DNA from: Promethearchaeia archaeon
GTDB lineage: Archaea > Asgardarchaeota > Lokiarchaeia > Sigyniarchaeales > SOKP01
Assembly: GCA_029856295.1 (NCBI GenBank)
Contig: JAHQWS010000035.1
Location: forward strand, 1-9,817
DNA: 9,817 bases
Direction of reading: 5' to 3'
Position 1 is the stretch's first letter. The number at the start of each line of letters is the position of its first letter. A program made the position numbers and the translations under genes. Under the pieces are notes generated by a model. That model did not search any database. It had not been told where the DNA came from and worked only from the letters and a program-made list of their open reading frames with translations. Shown piece by piece: positions 1 to 5,550 of the stretch.

Positions 1-392
1 CTACATAGAATTTCTCCACCAAGGAAAATAAGTTGTTGTTCCATTATGATTGGAATGCCTCTTCTAAGAATTGAAAGCATAGAAATATAAGGAGAATGAT
101 TATGGATAACGCTCTTAACTTTGGGTCTATCTTTATAAACAGCTAAATGCATTTTAACTTCCGTGGATGGAATTTTACCTGAACCTAACATATTTCCCTC
201 TAAATCCATATGTACAATTAGTTCTGGACTTAATAAACTATATTTTGTCGAAGTGGGAGTAACTAGTATTTCATTCTTATTTATCCGAACACTAACATTA
301 CCTTCACCATCCTCGACTAATCCTTTGCTATATATCTCTTGAGCTCCTCTTACAACTGCTATTCTTAATTCATTAATTTTATTTGTCTCCAT
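1..392 (-). CDS. Class II aldolase/adducin family protein (FucA-like), N-terminal part, runs off the left edge
   Basis: The first 130 residues of a zinc-dependent class II aldolase are visible; the 3' end lies outside the window. The family cleaves or forms sugar phosphates such as L-fuculose-1-phosphate, using a Zn bound by three His and a catalytic Glu. Seen here: the phosphate-binding GNVSVR at residues 31-36, TPTST at 45-49, the catalytic Glu of STE at residue 78, and zinc ligands His97 and His99 in HNHSPY. The 19-residue Glu-to-His spacing matches E. coli FucA. The third His would lie beyond the edge. The ATG at 392 gives the usual family N-terminus; no Shine-Dalgarno precedes it. It is divergent from the E1 gene. 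The substrate cannot be told from this half; archaeal relatives may act in dihydroxyacetone-phosphate or sugar metabolism. Confidence 0.87.
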   Translation of the reverse strand, partial: METNKINELRIAVVRGAQEIYSKGLVEDGEGNVSVRINKNEILVTPTSTKYSLLSPELIVHMDLEGNMLGSGKIPSTEVKMHLAVYKDRPKVKSVIHNHSPYISMLSILRRGIPIIMEQQLIFLGGEILC

Positions 393-555
393 AGGAGATT
401 AAATTAAAACAAATTAAAAAAGATAATTCACTGAGCTTTCAATCGTTCAAATTAAAAAATTTATAATGTGGCATTTTTTATATGAATGAAAATTCTTTGT
501 AAAAAAGATTAATTACGATTAGTCTTTTAAAATCTAACTTAAAATTTTATAATTT

Positions 556-571
556 GATTATAATATAATAT
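556..571 (+). promoter_or_regulatory. Candidate TATA box for the E1 gene
   Basis: The stretch TTATAATATAATAT lies about 25-40 nt upstream of the ATG at 596. This is the archaeal TATA distance for a leaderless or very short-leader mRNA, and there is no Shine-Dalgarno before the ATG. The whole 393-595 gap is extremely AT-rich, so the match is weak on its own. The same gap must hold the promoter of the divergent aldolase gene. Confidence 0.4.
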
Positions 572-595
572 TAAAAAAGAAACTGCAATCAAAAA

Positions 596-2182
596 ATGAC
601 GTTAGAAAAAAAGGATGAGATTCTTAAATCTCGGATGTTTGCTAGACAGCAATTAATTGATGGTTGGGACCAATCGACAATCGATAATGCATGTATACTG
701 ATAATAGGTGTAGGGGCACTTGGTTGCGAAATTGCGAAGGATTTTGCTTTGATGGGTATTGGTAAACTTATTTTAGTTGATTTGGATTTAATAGAAACTT
801 CCAATCTATCTAGACAAATGTTATTTAGGGCTGGGGATGAAGGACGACCAAAAGCAGAAGTTGCCGCTGAACGCTTGAGGGAAATGAATTCTTATATGAA
901 AGTTGACTTTTTTTTTGAAAAGCTTCAAAAATTACCTATGTCTGTATATGAAGAGGCAGATGTAGTTATTGCCGCATTAGATAATTTTAATGCTCGATTA
1001 GATTTAAATAAGATATGTCTTCGGTTGAAAAAGCCAATGATTGAAGGTGGAACCGTAGGTTTTGAGGGACATATACAAATTGTTATTCCAGAGGGATCAG
1101 GTATAGAATATAAAAATAAAGATATTGAAATTGATAAACTAGTCGAGGCAAAATTATGGGAACTTAGGGAAGATGAATATCCAAAATACCATCAAGCTAT
1201 GGAAAGAATTGAAAAATTAGAAAACCTTATTGAACAAATTAATGAGACTATGATTGATCCGATAAAAACAAAAATTAGAAAAAATATAGAAGCCGAATTT
1301 GATGAAAAATATGCTCCAGAAGTCTTAGATCAAACCCCTTGCTATAGATGCTTAGTACCTATTCCTCCTGCCGATGATAAATTGGTTGCTGCATGTACAT
1401 TAAAAGGGATTCCAAGAAATAGAAATCATTGTGTTATTAAGGCAGAAGTAGATTTTGAGAAAATTCATGGACATAAACCAGAATTAAATAAAGATGACGA
1501 GGTTTTGAAATTAAGAGAAATAGCTCAAGAAGAATTGGAAAAATTGAGACGGAGAGTATTCAACGAAAATGTTCCCCCTGAAAAAAGAAATTCTTTAACT
1601 CAAGAAGAGATTACAGACTGGCAAGATAATATTCTAGATACTTTTGGACCAGATTATAAATTCGAAGAGATGGAAAATATATTAGGAAATAAAATTGCAG
1701 CGATACAAACAGTAAGCTCTGTTATTGCCAGTATTGAATCTCAAGAAGCATTAAAACTTTTGTTCCGTGTTAAAGGTCGAAATATCGGACCTCCAATGGA
1801 CCCTCCTTATGTAAATTATAATGGCGTCTATGGGCAATTTGACCATTTAGATATTATAAAAAGAGATGAGTGTCTTGCTTGTGGTAAAATTACTGGTGAA
1901 GAAAATGTTAATATAGTTGTACCATTTGATGCTAATGTTGGATATATTTTTAAAGCAATGGAAATTAGCGGTTTTACTTTAGATCCAGAATTATGGATGA
2001 TAACCAATCCAATGACTAAGGAAATTGTTTGGAATCCCATGGTTACCTCATTAAAAGACCCCAATTATAAGCTTAAAGCTTTAAAAATCAATAGTAATGA
2101 TATAATCGCAATAACTCCATTAGGAAAAGCAAGAGAGGAGTCTGAAATTAAAAAATACAATGTAATAATAGTCTACATGTAA
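596..2182 (+). CDS. Eukaryote-type ubiquitin-activating enzyme E1 (UBA3-like, ThiF/MoeB fold)
   Basis: This 528-residue protein should adenylate the C-terminal Gly of a ubiquitin-like modifier with ATP, form a thioester on its own Cys, and pass it to an E2 in the cytoplasm. The adenylation domain has GVGALG (38-43), acidic DLD (62-64), NLSRQ with Arg73, Lys86, and the ALDN motif ending at Asp129. GGTVGFEGH (151-159) resembles human UBA3. The likely catalytic Cys is C267 in ACTLKGIP, followed by HC at 278-279 as in UBA2/UBA3. Zinc ligands are C249/C252 and C426/C429. Residues about 434-528 fit a ubiquitin-fold domain that would bind the E2. Unusual is a charged, helical insert of about 78 residues (171-248) before the first zinc pair. 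There is no fused inactive half, so it is probably a homodimer or works alone. An E2 gene lies 0.7 kb downstream on the other strand. Confidence 0.93.
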   Translation: MTLEKKDEILKSRMFARQQLIDGWDQSTIDNACILIIGVGALGCEIAKDFALMGIGKLILVDLDLIETSNLSRQMLFRAGDEGRPKAEVAAERLREMNSYMKVDFFFEKLQKLPMSVYEEADVVIAALDNFNARLDLNKICLRLKKPMIEGGTVGFEGHIQIVIPEGSGIEYKNKDIEIDKLVEAKLWELREDEYPKYHQAMERIEKLENLIEQINETMIDPIKTKIRKNIEAEFDEKYAPEVLDQTPCYRCLVPIPPADDKLVAACTLKGIPRNRNHCVIKAEVDFEKIHGHKPELNKDDEVLKLREIAQEELEKLRRRVFNENVPPEKRNSLTQEEITDWQDNILDTFGPDYKFEEMENILGNKIAAIQTVSSVIASIESQEALKLLFRVKGRNIGPPMDPPYVNYNGVYGQFDHLDIIKRDECLACGKITGEENVNIVVPFDANVGYIFKAMEISGFTLDPELWMITNPMTKEIVWNPMVTSLKDPNYKLKALKINSNDIIAITPLGKAREESEIKKYNVIIVYM

Positions 2183-2187
2183 AGTAT

Positions 2188-2808
2188 CTAAGTTAAATTC
2201 ATGCTTTCTCTCTTTTTATTAACTAACTCTTTAAGTTCGTTTATTAAATACGATTCAATACCTGCATTCTTTCCAGTTCGTAAATCTTTTTGAAGATCGC
2301 CAAAATAGAGCATTTCTTTGTTCTCTACTCCAAAATATTCTTTAATTTTTATTAATCCATCTGGATTAGGTTTCCATTTCCTTATATCTTCTCTTCCGAT
2401 AATATAATCAAATTTATCTGATATTTTTGCTAATTCTAATGATTTAACAATAGATCTTCTTGTATTTAGAGAAAATATAGCTAGTTTTGAATCTCTTGGT
2501 AAGCCAAACAGTTGCAAGTTATTAATGAAAAAAATAGTCTCTTCAATTTTATTGCTATCATTTATGTTTTTCATTTCATACTCTTCCAAGATTTTAAAGA
2601 AATTTTTCAATTCTCTCTCATCTTTTTTTTCAACTACATAATCAAGACAGGCTGAAATATGTTTAAATTCACATTCCTCTCCGTAAATTTTAGAATATCT
2701 TTGACTCAGAATTCTTTTTATAAAACGCCATTCAACGGCTAAGTCAACAATCGTCCCATCCAAATCAAAAACTATAATTTTTTTGTTTTTAAACGATATC
2801 ATTTTCAT
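2188..2808 (-). CDS. HAD-superfamily hydrolase (phosphatase-like)
   Basis: This 206-residue HAD enzyme shows all four motifs: DLDGT with nucleophile Asp15 and acid/base Asp17, motif II Ser113 in FSLNT, motif III Lys146 in KWKPNPDG, and motif IV FGDLQKD with Asp171 and Asp175. The insert between motifs I and II (about residues 22-90) fits a helical C1-type cap, as in phosphoglycolate phosphatase and related enzymes. A small phosphorylated metabolite is the likely substrate, but which one cannot be told. The ATG at 2808 is used; Met3 is an equally possible start. It lies downstream of the E2 on the same strand with a 109 bp gap, and ends 5 bp from the E1 stop in tail-to-tail orientation. A role in ubiquitin biology is possible only by position. 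Confidence 0.85.
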   Translation of the reverse strand: MKMISFKNKKIIVFDLDGTIVDLAVEWRFIKRILSQRYSKIYGEECEFKHISACLDYVVEKKDERELKNFFKILEEYEMKNINDSNKIEETIFFINNLQLFGLPRDSKLAIFSLNTRRSIVKSLELAKISDKFDYIIGREDIRKWKPNPDGLIKIKEYFGVENKEMLYFGDLQKDLRTGKNAGIESYLINELKELVNKKRESMNLT

Positions 2809-2878
2809 TTCTAATAATAAATATAAGTAATATTTGATTGTTCAATATTTAATAATTAAATTAAAAAATTGGACATCA

Positions 2879-2894
2879 ATAAAAGAAAAAGAAA
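2879..2894 (-). terminator. Candidate oligo-T terminator after the E2 gene
   Basis: On the minus strand, 24 nt past the E2 stop, the sequence reads TTTCTTTTTCTTTT. This fits the T-rich, hairpin-free terminators of archaea. If it works, the E2 and HAD genes are separate transcripts. AT-rich background makes it tentative. Confidence 0.35.
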
Positions 2895-2917
2895 TTAATT
2901 GGCTAAAGCAAAAATCA

Positions 2918-3436
2918 TTAATCCTTTGCGTATTTATCTGTCCATTGCTTAGCTTTTGCTTCAAATTTTTTAAGACTCCTAAAATATTGCTCTCCCGCCT
3001 CATGGTTTAGGGGATCTCCTGGATTAAAGAAAGGTGCCTCATAATGCATCATTCCTTTTAGAGCCTCAACAATATTCGTCAAGGTTTTACTAGGAGTCCA
3101 TCCACTCGCTCCTGTTGCAGCATCAACTTTGCCTACTAAATCCGGATTGATTAAATCTAAGCAAATATTTAACTTACCCGGAGGGATTGAGGAATCAATA
3201 TTAGGATGCCACATAAGCGTTACAGCATAAACATAAGGAGGAGCGAAAGGATAATTATCAGGAAATTTAATTTCAAATATGAACTTACCATCCGCATATG
3301 GGGTTCCCTTCTTCCCAATAATAGTCATTCTTAAATGGTCAATACTTCTACCCCAAGGTTCAAGGATTATATGATTATTATCTTTATAAGCATCTAGTGC
3401 TTCCGCGTAGTCTGTTTCTTCACGCAACGCATACAC
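2918..3436 (-). CDS. Ubiquitin-conjugating enzyme E2 (UBC fold)
   Basis: This 172-residue protein should accept the modifier from the E1 as a Cys thioester and transfer it to substrate lysines. A single UBC domain covers most of it: the N-terminal helix, FPDNYPFAPPYVY (58-70), the HPN triad at 77-79, active-site Cys92 in NICLDL, GWTPSKTL (112-119), and NPGDPLNHEAGEQYF (138-152), matching NPDDPLN...A...Y of eukaryotic E2s. There are 21 residues between Cys92 and Trp113, against 8 in UBE2D, so about 13 residues are inserted after the catalytic Cys, as in UBE2G/Cdc34-class E2s. Five extra residues lie between HPN and Cys. The reading frame starts at a GTG (3436); an in-frame stop lies just upstream and the next ATG in frame is residue 37. 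A TTG at residue 4 is the other choice. No signal peptide or membrane segment is seen. Confidence 0.94.
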   Translation of the reverse strand: MYALREETDYAEALDAYKDNNHIILEPWGRSIDHLRMTIIGKKGTPYADGKFIFEIKFPDNYPFAPPYVYAVTLMWHPNIDSSIPPGKLNICLDLINPDLVGKVDAATGASGWTPSKTLTNIVEALKGMMHYEAPFFNPGDPLNHEAGEQYFRSLKKFEAKAKQWTDKYAKD

Positions 3437-3439
3437 CTC
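3434..3439 (-). promoter_or_regulatory. Shine-Dalgarno-like GAGGTG overlapping the E2 GTG start
   Basis: GAGGTG on the minus strand is a perfect partial complement to the archaeal 16S 3' end. It includes the GTG taken as the E2 start, but also stands 6 nt before the in-frame TTG at 3427-3425 (residue 4). This would favour initiation at the TTG, shortening the protein by three residues. Few other genes here have such a site, so chance is possible. Confidence 0.35.
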
Positions 3440-3672
3440 TTATGTCTGAATCTATTTTGTTATTTTGTTTAGTAATTCTTATAAATCTTAAATAAATTAC
3501 TTTATTAAAAAGTTTGTCATTCAAAAAGATTTAAATTCTTGAATTATAAATTAAGTATTATTTACTATTTGGATTTATTTTAAAAAGACTTTTAAAATTA
3601 AAAAGTTAAAATTTGTCCTTAATAATTTCATAGAAGAATCGTAAAAAATATATTAATTCAACAATTTAAGAA

Positions 3673-3682
3673 AATATTAAAG
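3673..3682 (+). promoter_or_regulatory. Candidate TATA box of tRNA-Tyr
   Basis: AATATTAAAG lies 22-31 nt before the first base of the tRNA, preceded by an A-rich stretch that could act as BRE. The spacing is what an archaeal tRNA promoter needs, but the background is very AT-rich. Confidence 0.4.
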
Positions 3683-3741
3683 TATTATTCAAAGTATCAA
3701 AAACCCCCCTTAGCTCAGTTGGTTAGAGCGCACGGCTGTAG

Positions 3742-3796
3742 AAAAATTTCGCGTACTAAGGCTTATGCCGATGAGGTTACGTCAGCTGTTATTGAC
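3742..3796 (+). other. tRNA-Tyr intron 1 (canonical 37/38 position, 55 nt)
   Basis: It sits one base 3' of the anticodon, the usual site for archaeal tRNA-Tyr introns. A relaxed bulge-helix-bulge can be drawn: 3-nt bulges AG^A at the 5' site and AC^A at the 3' site, separated by a central helix between CTGT (bases 32-35) and ATTG (3791-3794) with one mismatch and one G-U pair. The interior can pair CGTA (3752-3755) with TACG (3778-3781) around a GGC/GCC hairpin. Removal should be by the archaeal splicing endonuclease. Confidence 0.75.
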
Positions 3797-3818
3797 ACCG
3801 TGAGGTCCCCGGCTCAAA

Positions 3819-3849
3819 TTATTTTGAGAAAACCTCGAAAAATGACGAT
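3819..3849 (+). other. tRNA-Tyr intron 2 in the T-loop (noncanonical, about 31 nt)
   Basis: The T stem halves are separated by 38 nt rather than 7, so about 31 nt must be removed. A bulge-helix-bulge fits a cut between bases 59 and 60: a 5' bulge AA^T (3817-3819), a short helix TCA (3814-3816) with TGA (3843-3845), a 3' bulge GAT^T, and an internal 7-bp hairpin TTTTGAG (3822-3828) with CTCGAAA (3834-3840) closed by a 5-nt loop and containing one T-G pair. The exact ends may shift by a base. Confidence 0.72.
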
Positions 3850-3879
3850 TCCGGGAGGGGGGATTCATTATTTTCTTGC

Positions 3880-3887
3880 TTTTTTTT
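3880..3887 (+). terminator. Oligo-T terminator after tRNA-Tyr
   Basis: A run of eight T, preceded by the T-rich TTATTTTCTTGC, begins 17 nt past the discriminator base. Archaeal RNA polymerase terminates at such tracts without a hairpin. The placement directly behind a short RNA gene makes this one of the better candidates in the window. Confidence 0.55.
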
Positions 3888-4001
3888 AATTCATTAATAA
3901 TTGACCAAAATCTAATATTTAAATCTAATCGTTCTCTTTTTATTTTTTAATTATTTTCAAATCTAATGTAATTAACTTCAAAAAATTATTATTTTACGCG
4001 T

Positions 4002-4024
4002 CATTATACACTACTATAAAAATA
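4002..4024 (+). promoter_or_regulatory. Candidate promoter of the oxidoreductase-PDCD5 unit
   Basis: Two TATA-like elements lie before the ATG at 4037: CATTATACAC (4002-4011), centred about 30 nt upstream, and TATAAAAATA (4015-4024), centred about 17 nt upstream. The first has the right distance for a leaderless mRNA. No Shine-Dalgarno is present before the ATG. Confidence 0.35.
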
Positions 4025-4036
4025 CGATCCAGTTAA

Positions 4037-4963
4037 ATGAAAAAGAAAAGAACTGCCGTTGTCGGTGCTGGTTGGTTTGGCCGGGCTCATATTAGAAATT
4101 TTCATGAACTATCTAAATTAGTAGGAATTTGCGACGCTGCTAAAGCGAAATTGGAAGTAATTCAGAATAATCATCAGTATGATGATGTAAATATTTATAC
4201 TGATATAGATGACTTAATAAAAAATGAGGAATTAGACGCTGCCGCCGTTGTTACTCCTCCTAAAAATATTCCTGAGATTTCAAAAAAATTTGCTGATGCG
4301 GGTATTGACATTTTAATGGAAAAACCTATGGCATTAAATATTCAAGATTTGAAGAAATTTAAGGAATATGAAAGTAGTATCAGGATTATGCCTGGTTTTA
4401 TAGAACGTTACAATCCGGTTTTTGAAAAATTATTGAAACATTTACCTGAGATTGGTGAAATTATATCCATAACTTCTAAGCGCGTTGGTTTATATCCGAG
4501 AAGAGATTGGCATATGGGTGTTATTTTGGATTTATCAATACACGATATTTACCTTCAAGAAAGAGTTATGGGTAGTAATAAAATTTTGAACGCTGTAGGC
4601 TTTAAAAAATGTTTTAAGGATAATATTCATGCAGATGCTGCTTTTATAATATTAGATTTTGGAAAAGCAATCGGCAATATTGAATCAAATTGGCTTACAC
4701 CTTCCAAATTTAGAAGTATGTATGTTAATGGAGAGTTGGGAGGAATTATGATTGATTTTATATCTCAGAAAGTTAATATACGCACTGGAATGGATTTACA
4801 AGGTGAATGGCCAGAAACTAAAGAAATCTTATATACTCCTTTAAGATCCGATGAACCTCTAAGAAGGGAAATAATTAATTTTCTATATGGAAAAGAAACC
4901 TTAGTTAGTTTGGATGATGGTATTAGAGCTTTAGAAATTGCTCTTAAAATTATAAATAATTAA
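4037..4963 (+). CDS. Gfo/Idh/MocA-family NAD(P)-dependent oxidoreductase
   Basis: This 308-residue protein has the N-terminal Rossmann fold typical of the family, with the dinucleotide-binding VVGAGWFGRAH (8-18), VVTPP (71-75) at the end of the fifth strand, and the signature EKP at 95-97, whose Lys contacts the cofactor and substrate. Residues from about 120 form the alpha/beta C-terminal domain, with DLSIHD (165-170) supplying the usual catalytic Asp165/His169. Members oxidise or reduce sugars, inositols or related alcohols; the substrate here cannot be told. It is somewhat shorter than the common 330-380 residues but looks complete. The PDCD5 gene follows after 24 nt, so the two are probably cotranscribed. 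The preceding tRNA has its own terminator. Confidence 0.9.
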   Translation: MKKKRTAVVGAGWFGRAHIRNFHELSKLVGICDAAKAKLEVIQNNHQYDDVNIYTDIDDLIKNEELDAAAVVTPPKNIPEISKKFADAGIDILMEKPMALNIQDLKKFKEYESSIRIMPGFIERYNPVFEKLLKHLPEIGEIISITSKRVGLYPRRDWHMGVILDLSIHDIYLQERVMGSNKILNAVGFKKCFKDNIHADAAFIILDFGKAIGNIESNWLTPSKFRSMYVNGELGGIMIDFISQKVNIRTGMDLQGEWPETKEILYTPLRSDEPLRREIINFLYGKETLVSLDDGIRALEIALKIINN

Positions 4964-4987
4964 TTAGATGAATAATGTGAAGAAAAA

Positions 4988-5413
4988 ATGAGTGAAAAAG
5001 AAGAAAAAGAGAAATATGAATTAGAAAAAATTCGAATGAAAAAATTAAAGGCATTAATGGAAGCTCAAAAGAGAAATCAAACATCTCAAGAAAAAGTCAC
5101 AAGTGTTTGGGAAAAGGTAGATTATATTTTAAGAGCTTTAATGATGCCTGATGCTTACACATATTTGAATTATTTAAAGACTAATGAACCTCAAATTTAT
5201 CAACAGATCATCAATGAATTAATAACTCCTGATGTAATTCAAAATTTAGACTATCTTCTGGCAGCTATTACGCAAGGGGGCGGTGTTTCAAGAAGAATTC
5301 CTAAAGATGTTATAATCTATTTAGAGAGACAAGCTAAAGGCATAAAAAGTAAGATCCAGGTGAAACAGGGTGACGGAGATATGATGGATTTAGGATCTTA
5401 TTTAAGCAAATAA
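4988..5413 (+). CDS. PDCD5 (TFAR19)-family DNA-binding protein
   Basis: This 141-residue protein matches the archaeal/eukaryotic PDCD5 family, compact three-helix-bundle proteins that bind DNA and, in eukaryotes, are tied to apoptosis and chaperonin regulation. A strongly charged N-terminal helix comes first (about 2-30, ELEKIRMKKLKALMEAQ). The core follows (about 42-95), with PDAYTYLNYLK (54-64) taking the place of the family's D-x-A-R-x-x-L segment. A C-terminal part (RIPKDVIIYLERQAKGIKSK, 103-122) corresponds to the family's final helix and basic strand. The tail after 127 is acidic and flexible-looking. It is a little longer than most archaeal members (about 110-120). The start ATG lies 24 nt after the oxidoreductase stop. 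Its cellular role in archaea is not settled. Confidence 0.85.
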   Translation: MSEKEEKEKYELEKIRMKKLKALMEAQKRNQTSQEKVTSVWEKVDYILRALMMPDAYTYLNYLKTNEPQIYQQIINELITPDVIQNLDYLLAAITQGGGVSRRIPKDVIIYLERQAKGIKSKIQVKQGDGDMMDLGSYLSK

Positions 5414-5465
5414 TAATGACTTTATACAGGATTCAAAAGCAAACATTCTTATATTAAGGATGCTA

Positions 5466-5478
5466 ATTTTTATTTTTC
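5466..5478 (+). terminator. Candidate T-rich terminator after PDCD5
   Basis: ATTTTTATTTTTC lies about 55 nt past the PDCD5 stop, within the 137-bp gap before the transcarbamylase gene. Two T5 blocks fit an archaeal terminator, weakly. Confidence 0.3.
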
Positions 5479-5550
5479 CTATACAGCTTTAATTGTGAAT
5501 TAACGTGTAAGTTATCTTGAATTAATTCAGCTTTAAAGTTTATGTAAATT

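Larger units (their letters stand above)
3704..3863 (+). tRNA. tRNA-Tyr(GTA): tRNA-Tyr (anticodon GUA) with two introns
   Basis: The cloverleaf can be folded by hand. The acceptor stem is CCCCCCT (3704-3710) with AGGGGGG (3856-3862), discriminator A73 at 3863 and no encoded CCA. C1-G72 with A73 is typical of archaeal tRNA-Tyr. The D arm is GCTC/GAGC with GG at 18-19. The anticodon stem CACGG (3731-3735) pairs with CCGTG (3798-3802). The anticodon GTA is at 3738-3740, followed by G37. The T stem CCCGG (3808-3812) pairs with CCGGG (3851-3855). Two stretches must be removed: 3742-3796 between bases 37 and 38, and about 3819-3849 between 59 and 60. The mature tRNA would be 74 nt before CCA addition. 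The T-loop has C54 instead of T54. Confidence 0.9.

Noticed and set aside
589..804. Minus-strand open frame of 71 codons over the E1 start
   Set aside because: It lies inside the strongly supported E1 gene, is low-complexity and Ser/Ile/Pro-rich, and resembles no protein.
1828..2064. Minus-strand open frame of 78 codons inside the E1 gene
   Set aside because: It is antisense to the E1 ubiquitin-fold region and shows no domain.
3437..3703. Possible small RNA or gene between E2 and tRNA-Tyr
   Set aside because: The 267 bp are extremely AT-rich with stops in all frames and no clear fold; a TATA-like CTTATAAATC (3478-3487, minus-strand use possible) may belong to the E2 promoter.
3704..3863. 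tRNA-Tyr as a pseudogene because of the interrupted T-arm
   Set aside because: All stems pair perfectly once the two introns are removed and both splice sites can form bulge-helix-bulge structures, so an intact gene is the better reading.
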